Assembly: GCA_021776915.1 (NCBI GenBank)
Contig: JAIQZU010000039.1
Location: 25,720 to 89,719, forward strand
Reading direction: 5' to 3'
Origin: Candidatus Scalindua sp.
GTDB lineage: Bacteria > Planctomycetota > Brocadiia > Brocadiales > Scalinduaceae
Length of the DNA: 64,000 bases
Of this stretch, positions 53,252 through 62,567 are shown one piece after another. The position numbers and the translations under genes were made by a program. Under the pieces are notes generated by a model. That model did no database searches. It was not told where the DNA came from and was given only the letters and a program-made list of their open reading frames with translations. Every line of letters begins with the position of its first letter. Within the stretch, counting starts at the first letter, position 1.

Positions 53252-53626
53252 AACAATGATTTGGCTGGAATATGCTAAAGAGAATTTAAAATCCTCCAAG
53301 GTACTATTAGAAAGCAAATTATATAATCCCTGCCTTCAAAACATTCAACAAAGTGTAGAAAAGGCAATAAAAGCAATTTTAATCGAGAAATCTATTGTAT
53401 TGAAGAAAACACATAGCATTAATGAGCTAAAAACATTTTAGATGAAAATAAATTAGACACAAGATTGAGTGAAGATGATTGCGATTTTCTTGATTCAATT
53501 TACCTCCCTTCCAAATATCCAATGGCCAATGTTTTACCATTCTATGAACCCAATGAAGAAATTTGTCAGAGGGGAATAAAAGTAGCAGAATCTGTGGTTC
53601 AGTCTGTGCAGAACATAATAGAATAA
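53241..53626 (+). pseudogene. HEPN-domain protein (HepT-like), frameshifted
   Basis: The first frame (53241-53441) gives WLEYAKENLKSSKVLLESK...NIQQSVEKAIKAILIEKSIV...THSINEL, the start of a PF05168-type HEPN domain. The remainder (LDENKLDTRLSEDDCDFLDS...YPMANVLPFY...ICQRGIKVAESVVQSVQNIIE) is in a second frame ending at 53626. One extra A in the A5 run before the first stop restores a 129-residue HEPN protein, so this is a single-base frameshift or a sequencing error. The partner is the MNT gene overlapping its start. Confidence 0.8.
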
Positions 53627-53717
53627 TACCGGCTAGAAAACCATTTAAACTACTAATCCTCACACAAAGCTAGTAAAGGCGTGTCAGGCATATTTATATG
53701 TCCTTCACGTTTGAATT

Positions 53718-53884
53718 CACTTGACCTGGACCCTGCTACAGCGGGATTTAACGCTGTGATCAGAGGCCATTCACACGTACCAAAGATCGAGGAGCAAAAC
53801 GGCGTGCTGTTTCTAAACCCCGGAAGCGCCGGGCCCAGACGGTTTAAGTACCCGGTTTCCATAGCGTTTTTGTATGTAAATTGA
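53718..53884 (+). pseudogene. C-terminal remnant of a YfcE/MJ0936-type phosphodiesterase
   Basis: About 55 codons encode the end of a metallophosphoesterase: LDLDPATAGFNAVIRGHSHVP with the metal-binding GHSH, then GVLFLNPGSAGPRRFKYP, the family C-terminal signature. The N-terminal metal-binding half is absent, and the bases before are unrelated, so the gene is truncated. No frameshifted N-terminus is found upstream within 100 bases. The gap that follows up to 54022 holds nothing recognisable. Confidence 0.8.
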
Positions 53885-54022
53885 GTTTCAATAGATACAG
53901 AAATAGTGGAGTTAAAGGAATAAGCTACATTAATTGTTTCATTATTTCTAAGAAATTGATCGAAGGATAAATACCTGTCTGATCTATCAACAGCAGGATA
54001 ACCGTTAACAGCTGAATACCAA

Positions 54023-54193
54023 CTACTCCATTTTCTTCTTCATTATTTTATCCATATCTTTCTGGATTTGTTCTTCTGCTGATTCTTTTGCTTCGTGGTA
54101 ACATACGTAGCAGATATCACCCTTTTCAGTCTTCATCTTTTTCCATTCATCTTTAACACCCAAAAAACGTCCACATTTCCAGCAATTAGCCAT
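54023..54193 (-). CDS. Small zinc-ribbon-like protein, 56 residues
   Basis: It reads from ATG 54193 to TAG 54025-54023, overlapping the ftcD stop by eight bases in another frame. Two CxxC pairs, CWKC near the start and CYVC about 26 residues later, suggest one bound zinc. The rest is a charged helix (KESAEEQIQKDMDKIMKKKME). It is too short for usual gene-length cut-offs. Coupling to ftcD suggests it is real, and a regulatory or adaptor role is possible. I do not recognise the family. Confidence 0.7.
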   Translation of the reverse strand: MANCWKCGRFLGVKDEWKKMKTEKGDICYVCYHEAKESAEEQIQKDMDKIMKKKME

Positions 54194-55208
54194 AAATTAA
54201 TTTTTCTATTATCTTCTTACCGGGTTCAAATTTATTTAATTGACTCAATCCGAGGTTTTCTATTGCCGCTTCTATAAGTTCTTCTTCAGAATTATTACCT
54301 GCATAAAAGATTCCGGCCTCTATCAGGGCTTCTTTTGGAACCAGGCCAATCAGCTCGCTCCCCGTTGCCTTTACGCCATGCTCACGGGCTTGAGTCTTTA
54401 CCGTTTCAAACACCCTATGCATAGATGTCTCCTTATAGTTAGTCAGGTTCAGAGAAACCTGTGTTATATTGTATTCGTTTAGTTCTACGCCAATTGCTTT
54501 TACATATTTTAGAATCCCGGGGACTCTTTTCTTTTGACCGGTCTCATCCTTAATCAAAGAACCCGACTCTCTCACCTTCTTTGCTATCTCGTTAGCTATA
54601 CTCACATCTCTGGTATTAAGGTTCACGTTATAGGCAATCAGAAAGAATCTGGCCCCGATCACTGTTGCACCGGATTTTCTGACCTTATCATTGTATTCTA
54701 CAGGCCCGTAATCCGGTACCCAATCTCTCAGCTTCTGCTTCAGGCCTTCATATTCTCCCTTTCTGATATTTTCAAGGTTTCTTCTTTCCTCTGACCTTGC
54801 AGCATCTTCATATAGATAAACAGGAATGCCCAGTTTCTCACCTACGTCTCTTCCCAGTTGGTTTGCTAATTCAATACATTCTTCTCTTGTCACATTGGCA
54901 ACAGGTATTATAGGGCAAACGTCCGTTGCGCCTATCCTCGGATGTTCTCCCTTTTGCCGTGACATATCTATAAGTTCCGAGGCAGTGGATATTGCATTAA
55001 AGGCAGCCTCTTTTACACCGGAAGGCTCCCCGGCAAAGGTTATTACTGTCCTGTTGTAGTCCTTGTCAGGTTCTACATTCAAGAGTTTGACATTTTGGGT
55101 TGATTTTACTGCTGATGCAATTTTATCTATAATACCTGAATTTCGACCTTCACTGAAGTTTGGCACGCATTCTATGATTTTTCTATCTGTATTAATCATT
55201 TTATTCAA
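54186..55208 (-). CDS. ftcD: Glutamate formimidoyltransferase
   Basis: 340 residues. It transfers the formimino group from N-formimino-glutamate to tetrahydrofolate in histidine degradation, linking to one-carbon metabolism. Family features: IECVPNFSEGRN at the start, HPRIGATDVCPIIPVANVT (about residues 85-103), VYLYEDAA, and a C-terminal LSQLNKFEPGKKIIEKLIYG. This is the transferase part only, without the cyclodeaminase domain of the mammalian enzyme. The start could be Met1 or Met4. It is followed by a zinc-ribbon ORF overlapping its stop. Confidence 0.93.
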   Translation of the reverse strand: MNKMINTDRKIIECVPNFSEGRNSGIIDKIASAVKSTQNVKLLNVEPDKDYNRTVITFAGEPSGVKEAAFNAISTASELIDMSRQKGEHPRIGATDVCPIIPVANVTREECIELANQLGRDVGEKLGIPVYLYEDAARSEERRNLENIRKGEYEGLKQKLRDWVPDYGPVEYNDKVRKSGATVIGARFFLIAYNVNLNTRDVSIANEIAKKVRESGSLIKDETGQKKRVPGILKYVKAIGVELNEYNITQVSLNLTNYKETSMHRVFETVKTQAREHGVKATGSELIGLVPKEALIEAGIFYAGNNSEEELIEAAIENLGLSQLNKFEPGKKIIEKLIYG

Positions 55209-55268
55209 AGTAAGGGCGTATAATCATCCCCGGACAAACTGCGCCGAGGATTTTACGCCCCTACGATT

Positions 55269-55478
55269 TTACTTAACGGGATCATATCCCGATCCGCCAA
55301 AAGGATGGCATCTCAGGATTCTCCAGACACCTTTCAATATTCCTACTACAATACCTCTTTTCTCAATTGCTTCAACTACGTATTGTGAGCATGTTGGGTA
55401 AAAGCGGCATGAGGGATGGAATAGGGGAGAAAGAATTATCTGGTAAACCTGTACAAATTTAATTAATAAATATTTCAT
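55269..55478 (-). CDS. yidD: Membrane protein insertion efficiency factor
   Basis: 69 residues with the YidD pattern: an amphipathic N-terminus, [27 protein letters not shown] (three Cys), and a C-terminal [14 protein letters not shown]. It sits at the cytoplasmic face of the membrane and helps YidC-dependent insertion. Its start overlaps the rnpA stop by four bases, the usual arrangement. The yidC gene that normally follows is absent; ftcD follows instead. Confidence 0.93.
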   Translation of the reverse strand: MKYLLIKFVQVYQIILSPLFHPSCRFYPTCSQYVVEAIEKRGIVVGILKGVWRILRCHPFGGSGYDPVK

Positions 55479-55828
55479 TTTGCTGATTCTTCATTAATCT
55501 GTGACAGAATATTCTTAAATTTATCTTCGATTGTCCTTAATGAAAGATCCTTCAACCCCGGCCTTGGAATTATTATTATATCTACTCCTTTGCTCAACAG
55601 ACTTTTGTTTAATCTGTATGCCTCTCGAAAGATTCGCTTAAATCTGTTACGTTTAGGCGCATTGCCATATTTTCTCCCCACAACAAGGCCCAGACGGGAA
55701 ACAGAATCATCATTTAATAACGCATATATCTTTACCTGATCGTTGCCGTAAGCCTTTCCTTTATCAAAGACCCTCTGGAATTCTTTTCTCTTCAGCAGGC
55801 GTTCTTTCTTGGTAAAACGTTGATCCAT
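55475..55828 (-). CDS. rnpA: Ribonuclease P protein component
   Basis: 117 residues. RnpA binds the M1 RNA and tRNA precursors to trim 5' leaders. The family signature is [16 protein letters not shown] (about residues 60-75) with the N-terminal [17 protein letters not shown]. It normally follows rpmH directly; here rpmH is about 49 kb away at 6139. It overlaps yidD by four bases. Upstream, 278 bases separate it from the divergent lysS gene. Confidence 0.93.
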   Translation of the reverse strand: MDQRFTKKERLLKRKEFQRVFDKGKAYGNDQVKIYALLNDDSVSRLGLVVGRKYGNAPKRNRFKRIFREAYRLNKSLLSKGVDIIIIPRPGLKDLSLRTIEDKFKNILSQINEESAK

Positions 55829-55912
55829 TTTTCTAATATTAATGTTTTTAAATCATATATTCAAGGAGAAACAAAACACCCCTTTACCAAAAATGTCATT
55901 TTGCATTTTAAC

Positions 55913-55940
55913 TTGACAGTATGTTCTTTGCTGATAGAAT
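55913..55940 (+). promoter_or_regulatory. Sigma-70-like promoter for lysS
   Basis: TTGACA (55913-55918) and TAGAAT (55935-55940) are separated by 16 bases, reading toward lysS 165 bases away. Confidence 0.5.
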
Positions 55941-55975
55941 AATCCGAATAATCTAAATCTCTAATTTATTCATCA

Positions 55976-56026
55976 AATCCCCCTTGATCCCCCCTGTCTG
56001 CCGACAGGCAGGCTTTTCTAAAGGGA
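55976..56026. repeat. Palindromic repeat (CCCCCTTGATCCCCCC/CCTGTCTGCCGACAGGCAGG type)
   Basis: An imperfect palindrome CCTGTCTGCCGACAGGCAGG lies between a C-run and AAAGGGA. It resembles the element at 46187. It sits in the leader of lysS. Confidence 0.5.
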
Positions 56027-56106
56027 GAAAGAGTGAAAGATCATCACACGAAAAGAAAATATTACTGAATGTATGGTATCGCTATATTTAGTGTTAGAGG
56101 AATCTA

Positions 56107-57537
56107 TTGGAAACTCTTGAAAAAACCAGAATTGAAAAATTAAACAAACTTAAGGATAAGGGGGTCGAACCATATGGCGCCAGCTACAATAACGCCACAC
56201 CACTGAAAGAAGTTTTAGACAACTATTCAGAGGAAGAGGAAGGAAAGAAGGTGCGTTGTGCCGGACGTATCATGACTATGAGGCCCCATGGTAAGGCTGC
56301 GTTTTTTCACATAAAGGATTGGACAGGCAAGCTTCAGGTTTATATAAAGCTCAATAATGTAGGTGAAGAAAAATATGATATTTTTCGTCTGCTGGACCTC
56401 GGAGATATAATTGGTATAGAGGGTGGAGTATTTAAGACCAGGACAGGTGAAATAACTGTTTTCGTTGATGATCTTACAGTGCTTTCCAAGGCACTGCTTC
56501 CACAACCTGAAAAATGGCACGGCCTGAAAGACGTAGAAATCAGATACAGGCAGAGGTACCTAGATCTCTCGTCAAACGATGATGTAATGAAGCTTTTTTT
56601 AAAGAGATCAAACATTATCAAATCAATCAGAGCCTTCCTTGATAACAGAAACTTTGTTGAGGTTGAAACCCCTATGATGCAATCCATTCCTGGTGGAGCG
56701 GTAGCAAAGCCTTTTACTACTCATCATAACGTGCTGGACATGGACCTATATTTACGTATAGCGCCGGAATTGTATTTAAAGAGACTACTTGTTGGAGGTA
56801 TGGAACGGGTCTATGAAATTAACCGAAACTTCCGTAATGAAGGTCTCTCCACGCGGCATAATCCGGAGTTCACAATGATGGAACTCTACCAGGCATACAG
56901 CGATTATAACGGAATGATGGAGCTTACTGAAAGTTTGATTACCGGCCTGGCACATCAACTATACGACACTTTTGAAATTCCTTTCGGTGAACGGCAATTA
57001 GACTTGTCCCCTCCCTGGCAGAGGAGTACGTTTTCCGATCTCTTGTCAAAGTATGCTAAAGTTGATTTAGGAGATGAAGATGGGTTGAAAAAGAAGGGCA
57101 GGGAATTAGGGATTGAGGTTGAAGGCGTCCACAAGGATGTTATTGCTGAACATATTTTTGGAGAACTTGTTGAGAAGGAGTTGTGGAATCCAACGTTTGT
57201 GGTTGACTACCCCGTTACCATTTGCCCGTTGACAAAATCCTGTGATAACGACCCCAACCTGGCCCAGAGATTTGAATTATATATTGCGACAATGGAGCTT
57301 GCCAATTCCTATTCAGAGCTAAATGAACCACTCGAGCAAAGCAAGCGATTTCATGAACAAATAACTGATGATGACGCCGAGGGAAAGATAGACGAAGACT
57401 TCCTGAAGTCACTCAAATACGGAATGCCGCCTGCAGGTGGTTTAGGGATAGGGATTGACAGACTGGTCATGATTCTGACAAACAGCACTTCTATCCGAGA
57501 CGTAATCTTATTCCCATTATTGCGACAACAATCTTAA
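56107..57537 (+). CDS. lysS: Lysyl-tRNA synthetase, class II
   Basis: 476 residues, typical of bacterial LysS though slightly short. It charges tRNA-Lys. There is an N-terminal OB-fold anticodon-binding domain (about 50-140, [25 protein letters not shown]) and a catalytic core with motif 1 ([15 protein letters not shown]), motif 2 ([16 protein letters not shown]) and motif 3 ([15 protein letters not shown]). The start is the TTG at 56107, eight bases after AGAGGA. R1 copy f follows the stop immediately. Confidence 0.94.
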   Translation: METLEKTRIEKLNKLKDKGVEPYGASYNNATPLKEVLDNYSEEEEGKKVRCAGRIMTMRPHGKAAFFHIKDWTGKLQVYIKLNNVGEEKYDIFRLLDLGDIIGIEGGVFKTRTGEITVFVDDLTVLSKALLPQPEKWHGLKDVEIRYRQRYLDLSSNDDVMKLFLKRSNIIKSIRAFLDNRNFVEVETPMMQSIPGGAVAKPFTTHHNVLDMDLYLRIAPELYLKRLLVGGMERVYEINRNFRNEGLSTRHNPEFTMMELYQAYSDYNGMMELTESLITGLAHQLYDTFEIPFGERQLDLSPPWQRSTFSDLLSKYAKVDLGDEDGLKKKGRELGIEVEGVHKDVIAEHIFGELVEKELWNPTFVVDYPVTICPLTKSCDNDPNLAQRFELYIATMELANSYSELNEPLEQSKRFHEQITDDDAEGKIDEDFLKSLKYGMPPAGGLGIGIDRLVMILTNSTSIRDVILFPLLRQQS

Positions 57538-57649
57538 CAAGTTAGGTTGCTATCGCGACAAAAGACTATCCTTCGACACCGCTCAGGATGACGTCACACT
57601 GAGCGGAGTCGAAGTGTTATCAACATTGAAATTCCTATGCATCAAATTA
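57538..57649 (+). repeat. Palindromic repeat R1, copy f
   Basis: Full-length R1 (TTAGGTTGCTATCGCGAC, hairpin arms, tail AACATTGAAATTCCTATGC). It begins right after the lysS stop codon, like copy e after the ketoreductase gene. Confidence 0.87.
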
Positions 57650-57684
57650 GTTTTCAATATAACCTATTCTGAAAAAATTAATAC

Positions 57685-58401
57685 ATGACAGAAAACAGTG
57701 ATAACGGCTACCTGCGTGCCAGTGAAATTTGCAAGGAGTATAAAATTGGCAAATCATCAGTCCGTGTGCTCAGAGGAGTAAATCTGGATGTAGAAGAGGG
57801 TGAAATATTAATTATTCTGGGGGCTTCAGGTGCAGGCAAAAGCACACTCCTTCATATCATGGGAATATTAGACAAACCTACTTCAGGACATGTGAGCTTT
57901 AAGGGTGAAAATTTAAACATTTTCAGTCAGAATGAATTAGCTGAAAAGCGAAACAGAATTTTTGGATTTGTATTTCAATTTTATCACCTTTTGCCGGATT
58001 TTGATGCATTAGAAAATGTTTTGATGCCGCGCCTGATTGGTAAAAGGTTCTTTAAGGCAATATCTAAAAAAGAACAGACAGAAAAAGCAGTACAGCTTTT
58101 AGAGCGAGTAGGCCTGGGCAACAGGATAAACCATAGACCAAACGAACTCTCAGGTGGAGAGAAGCAGAGGGTGGCAATCGTCAGGGCATTGATGAATGAT
58201 CCGGAGATATTGTTGTGTGATGAGCCGACCGGTAATCTCGACACAAAGTCTGGAAGAGAGATTCAGGAATTAATCTGGGAATTAAATGAAAACACAAAAC
58301 AAACAGTGGTAATAGTTACCCACGATGAAAGGTTTGCAGAATCGGCAGGGCATGTAGTCAGGATGGCTGATGGTAAGATTGTAAATTATACTAGAAATTG
58401 A
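57685..58401 (+). CDS. lolD: ABC transporter ATP-binding protein (LolD-like)
   Basis: 238 residues. Walker A is GASGAGKST (about residues 47-55), signature LSGGEKQRVAIVRAL, Walker B ILLCDEPTGNLD and switch His VTHDE. The segment FVFQFYHLLPDFDALENVLMP is characteristic of LolD, the ATPase of the LolCDE complex that extracts outer-membrane lipoproteins from the inner membrane. The permease gene usually found beside it is absent here, so other MacB-type assignments remain possible. ilvE follows after 14 bases. Confidence 0.85.
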   Translation: MTENSDNGYLRASEICKEYKIGKSSVRVLRGVNLDVEEGEILIILGASGAGKSTLLHIMGILDKPTSGHVSFKGENLNIFSQNELAEKRNRIFGFVFQFYHLLPDFDALENVLMPRLIGKRFFKAISKKEQTEKAVQLLERVGLGNRINHRPNELSGGEKQRVAIVRALMNDPEILLCDEPTGNLDTKSGREIQELIWELNENTKQTVVIVTHDERFAESAGHVVRMADGKIVNYTRN

Positions 58402-58415
58402 GAGGAGCATAGCAA

Positions 58416-59282
58416 ATGGAGCCGAAGGTATATATAAACGGAAAGTTATATCCAAAAAATGAGGCGAAGATATCCGTCTTCGATCATGGTTTGTTATATG
58501 GAGATGGAGTCTTTGAAGGTATTAGATGTTACAATGGCAATGTATTCAGGTTTTCAGAACATATCGACAGACTTTACGATTCCGCCAGGGCGATCTCCAT
58601 GGAAATACAGTTGACCAGGGATGAGCTTAAAGATGCCGTTATAAATACTCTTAATGCTAACAATTTGAAAGATTCTTATATTAGATTAATAGTAACCAGG
58701 GGAGTAGGAAAACTCGGTCTTAATCCTTTTAACTGCTCGGAGTCACAAATTATAATTATAACAGATTTCATTCAACTATATTCCGAAGAGTTATACGAAA
58801 AGGGCCTTAGTGCAACTATCGTCCCTACAATTCGTAATCATCCTGACGCACTCAATCCTAATGTAAAATCCTTGAATTACCTTAATAATATCCTGGCAAA
58901 AATTGAGTGTATTAATGCAGGAGCTACCGAGGGAATTATGTTAAACAAAGATGGTTATGTGGCAGAAGGCACCGGTGACAATATTTTTATAGTGAAGGAT
59001 AATGAAATATTAACACCACCCACTACTGCAGGAATCCTGATAGGGATAACGAGAAACGTAGTCATTGAACTTGCTAACGAGGCAGGCATGACGGTGAAAG
59101 AAGAACAACTGACGCGAGATGATTTATATAACGCTGATGAATGCTTTTTGACAGGAACTGCTGCAGAAATAATTCCTGTAGTCAACCTGGACGGAAGAAA
59201 AATCGCATCAGGGGAACCCGGCAAAGTGACTCTCAGGCTGTTAAAGAAATACCAGGAACTTACAACCCAGTCTTCTGCTTGA
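58416..59282 (+). CDS. ilvE: Branched-chain amino acid aminotransferase
   Basis: 288 residues of the fold-type IV PLP family. It interconverts branched-chain amino acids and 2-oxo acids using 2-oxoglutarate/glutamate. Motifs are VFDHGLLYGDGVFEGIRCYNG at the start, SLNYLNNILAKIEC holding the PLP lysine region, EGTGDNIFIVKDNEI, and TGTAAEIIPVVNLDGR. D-amino acid aminotransferases share the fold, so the exact substrate is inferred from overall similarity. It starts 14 bases after lolD. Confidence 0.85.
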   Translation: MEPKVYINGKLYPKNEAKISVFDHGLLYGDGVFEGIRCYNGNVFRFSEHIDRLYDSARAISMEIQLTRDELKDAVINTLNANNLKDSYIRLIVTRGVGKLGLNPFNCSESQIIIITDFIQLYSEELYEKGLSATIVPTIRNHPDALNPNVKSLNYLNNILAKIECINAGATEGIMLNKDGYVAEGTGDNIFIVKDNEILTPPTTAGILIGITRNVVIELANEAGMTVKEEQLTRDDLYNADECFLTGTAAEIIPVVNLDGRKIASGEPGKVTLRLLKKYQELTTQSSA

Positions 59283-59802
59283 GCATATCTCCACGCTTTG
59301 TTGTAAACAGCGTTTCATAAAAGATCAAGCCAACTCCTACACATATAAGAGAATCCGCAATATTAAAGGTTGGCCAATGGTACCCCATGCCCAAATGGAC
59401 ATCTATAAAATCTCTAACATGCTGATGGAAGATTCTGTCCCATAAGTTCCCAATAGCGCCTGAAAGTATCATACCAAAAGCAATACTGGGAAGTAATCCG
59501 GACTTGTCGAAATTTTTGTAAAACCATAGAATAACACCTATAGCAGCTAAACAAAAAAAAATGAGGATATTGTTTCTGCCTTGAGCAAAACCAAAAACAA
59601 TACCCTCATTCTCACTGCAAACAATTCCCAGAAAACCTTTTATAATTACAAATCTTCCGGTATCTTTAAAGTTTGCGAATACTATCCACTTTGTCAGAAG
59701 ATCAAGAAGAATACCACAAAAAGTAACAGCCAGAAACAATATGGTATTTTTCGATGCCTTAAGCCTTGCCAGCTTCTTCTTCCTCCAGTCTTTGACATTC
59801 AA
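59260..59802 (-). CDS. lspA: Lipoprotein signal peptidase (signal peptidase II)
   Basis: 180 residues, four membrane helices. It removes the signal peptide of prolipoproteins after lipidation. Catalytic motifs are GAIGNLWDRIFHQHVRDFIDVH (first Asp in DRxxxxxVxDF) and FNIADSLICVGVG (second Asp in NIADS). The start at 59802 overlaps the DksA-like gene by 44 bases; a later start is possible, but the first 20 basic residues look like a cytoplasmic N-terminus. It supports the lipoproteins encoded elsewhere in the window. Confidence 0.93.
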   Translation of the reverse strand: MNVKDWRKKKLARLKASKNTILFLAVTFCGILLDLLTKWIVFANFKDTGRFVIIKGFLGIVCSENEGIVFGFAQGRNNILIFFCLAAIGVILWFYKNFDKSGLLPSIAFGMILSGAIGNLWDRIFHQHVRDFIDVHLGMGYHWPTFNIADSLICVGVGLIFYETLFTTKRGDMLKQKTGL

Positions 59803-60142
59803 TACAGTTCTTTACATAAGGCAACGCCGTGAGCCGTGCTTTGGAAACCTTTTTCCCACACTCCTCGCATGAACCAAACGTTTTATTGCCTATCCTTTCC
59901 AAAGCTTCATCAATCGCCCTTAATTCTTCCTCTCCATTTTGAATAAGCCCGATGGTTAAATCGCGATCATAATTGTCAGTACCAACATCAGCCATGTGGA
60001 TAGGCACATTTGATAGATCTCCTGAAGCATCCTGCCCGGATTTCCCCAGAGCTTCATCTTCCATAAAGTTTACGTTTTCAACCAGCTTTTGTCGAAGCGC
60101 CAGAAGTGATTTCTTGTATTGTGTTAATTCAGATGCCTTCAA
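59759..60142 (-). CDS. DksA/TraR-family zinc-finger protein
   Basis: 127 residues. A long N-terminal helical hairpin is followed by a C4 zinc finger: CEECGKKVSKARLTALPYVKNCIECQ (about residues 91-116). DksA proteins enter the RNA polymerase secondary channel and modulate rRNA and stress promoters with ppGpp. The coiled-coil tip residues cannot be checked without alignment. It overlaps lspA by 44 bases, an arrangement found in other bacteria. Confidence 0.9.
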   Translation of the reverse strand: MKASELTQYKKSLLALRQKLVENVNFMEDEALGKSGQDASGDLSNVPIHMADVGTDNYDRDLTIGLIQNGEEELRAIDEALERIGNKTFGSCEECGKKVSKARLTALPYVKNCIECQRLEEEEAGKA

Positions 60143-60486
60143 TCTAACTCTCCCTTCTACCTGTTCAATAACCTTTAAAACGCATAATTATACCATACTT
60201 TTTTTCATTAAAAAGGGTATTTTTCTAAATCGTCGAATGAATATAACTAAAATTTGATTAAAGTCAAGGGTTTTCTGATTCCCTTAAACGGCCTGAATTT
60301 AAACTTGTACAGGCCATCAAAAAAAACTAACTTGATTATTTCTACGATATATAGTATTACGTGTAAAAAAACTTTTGAATGGAAAATCAGGCCAGAATTT
60401 GTCTATTTTTTCAACAGTCGCAACGTATCTTTTATGTCATTTTGTTGCACTGATTTAGAAAAACATTTTATTAATTTTCGAAGAAT
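60143..60486. other. Divergent intergenic region dksA-guaA
   Basis: 344 AT-rich bases. I see no gene; the 86-codon frame from 60254 lacks protein character. It has no obvious purine riboswitch. It carries the promoters for both genes, but none stands out. Confidence 0.5.
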
Positions 60487-62037
60487 ATGCAGAAAACAAC
60501 ACATGAAATTATAATTGTCGTAGACTTTGGTTCTCAGTACTCCCATCTGATTGCAAGGAGAATCAGGGAACAAAATATCTATAGTAAAATCGTATCATAC
60601 AAAATAACACCTGAAGAAATCAAACAACTGAATCCAAATGGTATAATTCTGAGTGGCGGGCCTTCCAGTGTATATGCTTCCAATGCACCACGATGTGACG
60701 AGAAGATTCTTTTTATGGATATTCCCATTTTAGGGATATGTTATGGATTTCAATTGGGCAGCCAAATATTAGGCGCTGAAATAAAATCATCAGAAAATAG
60801 AGAATACGGAAAAACCGAATGCACCATCAAAGAGGATACACCTCTTTTTGATACACTGGCTGATTCCATAGATGTCTGGATGAGTCACGGTGATCAGGCA
60901 ATGGATCTCCCTGATGAGTTCCAGTCACTTGCACACACAAAGAATTGTCCATATGCAGCAGTAAAACATAAAGAGAAGAATTTCTACGGCGTTCAATTCC
61001 ACCCTGAAGTTACGCATACTCCAGACGGCAAACAAATTCTGAAAAATTTCCTCTTCAAAATCTGCAAATGTTCCGGTGACTGGGAGATGAGTTCATATAT
61101 AAAGAGCGCCATAAAAAATATACAAGAACAGGTGGGCAATGAAAGAGTTATTTGTGGTCTATCAGGTGGTGTAGATTCTGCTGTTGCCGCTGCTCTTATT
61201 TATAATGCAATAGGCGGCAGGCTTTCCTGCATTTTCGTAGACAACGGATTGTTGAGAATGAACGAATCGGAATGCGTAATTGAAACCTTCGAGAAAAACT
61301 TCAAGGTGGATTTGCATTTTGTAAATGCAAAGGATAGATTCTTAGAAAAATTATCCGGAGTTACTGATCCGGAGCAGAAACGAAAGATTATCGGTCACGA
61401 GTTTATTGATGTGTTTAAAGATGAAGCAAATAAGTTGGCCGGCGTTAAATTCCTGGCACAGGGCACCCTGTATCCGGACATCATAGAAAGCGTTTCTGCA
61501 CACGGCGGCCCAACTGCTACTATAAAAAGTCATCACAACGTGGGAGCATTGCCTGCAGAATTGGGGTTTGAACTTGTCGAACCCCTGAAAGAGCTTTTTA
61601 AAGATGAAGTGAGAAAAATGGGTTCGGAGCTTGGACTGCCGGATGAGATTGTATGGAGGCACCCCTTTCCAGGCCCGGGTCTTGCAATAAGGATAATAGG
61701 AGAGATCACACAAGAGCGATTGGAAATCCTCAGATATGCAGATGAAATCATGATCCAGGAGATACAATCAGCAGGTCTTTATGGAAAAATCGCTCAGGCA
61801 TTTGCCGTCTTTTTACCGGTAAGCACCGTTGGCGTTATGGGAGATGAGAGAAGCTATGAAAACGTTATCGCTTTAAGGGCTGTCGAAACAACCGACTTTA
61901 TGACAGCAGATTGGGTAAAATTACCATACGAAGTGCTGGCCGGCATTTCAAGCCGCATAATTAATGAGGTCAGAGGCGTTAACCGCGTTGTTTATGATAT
62001 CAGTTCAAAACCGCCAAGCACTATTGAGTGGGAGTGA
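60487..62037 (+). CDS. guaA: GMP synthase (glutamine-hydrolysing)
   Basis: 516 residues, single-chain GuaA. It aminates XMP to GMP using glutamine and ATP. The N-terminal glutamine amidotransferase (1-190) has [10 protein letters not shown] (catalytic Cys) and [11 protein letters not shown] (His, Glu). The ATP pyrophosphatase domain (about 200-380) has [13 protein letters not shown]. The C-terminal dimerisation domain carries [15 protein letters not shown] and KPPSTIEWE at the end. Start ATG 60487 gives the usual length. Confidence 0.96.
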   Translation: MQKTTHEIIIVVDFGSQYSHLIARRIREQNIYSKIVSYKITPEEIKQLNPNGIILSGGPSSVYASNAPRCDEKILFMDIPILGICYGFQLGSQILGAEIKSSENREYGKTECTIKEDTPLFDTLADSIDVWMSHGDQAMDLPDEFQSLAHTKNCPYAAVKHKEKNFYGVQFHPEVTHTPDGKQILKNFLFKICKCSGDWEMSSYIKSAIKNIQEQVGNERVICGLSGGVDSAVAAALIYNAIGGRLSCIFVDNGLLRMNESECVIETFEKNFKVDLHFVNAKDRFLEKLSGVTDPEQKRKIIGHEFIDVFKDEANKLAGVKFLAQGTLYPDIIESVSAHGGPTATIKSHHNVGALPAELGFELVEPLKELFKDEVRKMGSELGLPDEIVWRHPFPGPGLAIRIIGEITQERLEILRYADEIMIQEIQSAGLYGKIAQAFAVFLPVSTVGVMGDERSYENVIALRAVETTDFMTADWVKLPYEVLAGISSRIINEVRGVNRVVYDISSKPPSTIEWE

Positions 62038-62211
62038 TTTAAAGCCCATAACAACTATCAAATATTGCACCTACCATATCCCTAAACAATTATCTTGTTT
62101 TTCAGTCTTAGATCAAGAGGCATCAAGTCTACCGATAAGCATATCTGCGAAACAATTGATGATAAAAATAATAACACCTGAATTTAGCGATTTTATATTA
62201 CATGCCGTTGT

Positions 62212-62289
62212 AGCCGCTGGCTTTAGCCTGCGGTTTTTATCACTTGATGGGTTTACGTAAGTTACGCAACCTCAAGGTTGCGGCTACGA
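62212..62289. repeat. Palindromic repeat GTAGCCGC...GCGGCTAC
   Basis: GTAGCCGCTGGCTTTAGCC at the left and GGTTGCGGCTAC at the right are complementary at the ends, and an inner GGCTTTAGCC is self-complementary. It resembles REP-type extragenic palindromes. The surrounding 320-base gap between guaA and the next gene shows nothing else. Confidence 0.6.
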
Positions 62290-62357
62290 AATCGCTCAAT
62301 TTAGCTAACAGTAAAGCCATAAGCAGACCCCGTTTATTTTTTCGCAAGATGTGATAA

Positions 62358-62567
62358 TCATGATTCAATTTGTTTCTTTAGCAAACCGGAATGTACATTT
62401 AAATGTGTTAAAGAAGCAAACATTTCGCCAAGTATTTCTTCTTCCTGGTCTTCGGTAAGATTTTCTACATCAAGCTGATTCATAAGTTTGATAAATTTAA
62501 CACATTCATCTTTTAAATCATCAAACAAAACCTTATCTTTCTTATTTTTAACCGTAGACATTGGCAC
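62358..62567 (-). CDS. Small acidic protein of unknown function
   Basis: 69 residues, or 67 from Met3. It is helical and acidic: VLFDDLKDECVKFIKLMNQLDVENLTEDQEEEILGEMFASLTHLNVHSG. I do not recognise it. Its start codon region overlaps the stop of the next ORF upstream by one base, so the two are likely an operon. A GGGGG-rich ribosome site (AAAGGGGGTAGTGCC) precedes it. Confidence 0.65.
   Translation of the reverse strand: MPMSTVKNKKDKVLFDDLKDECVKFIKLMNQLDVENLTEDQEEEILGEMFASLTHLNVHSGLLKKQIES

Noticed and set aside
60143..60486. Purine riboswitch upstream of guaA
   Set aside because: No conserved three-way junction sequence seen.
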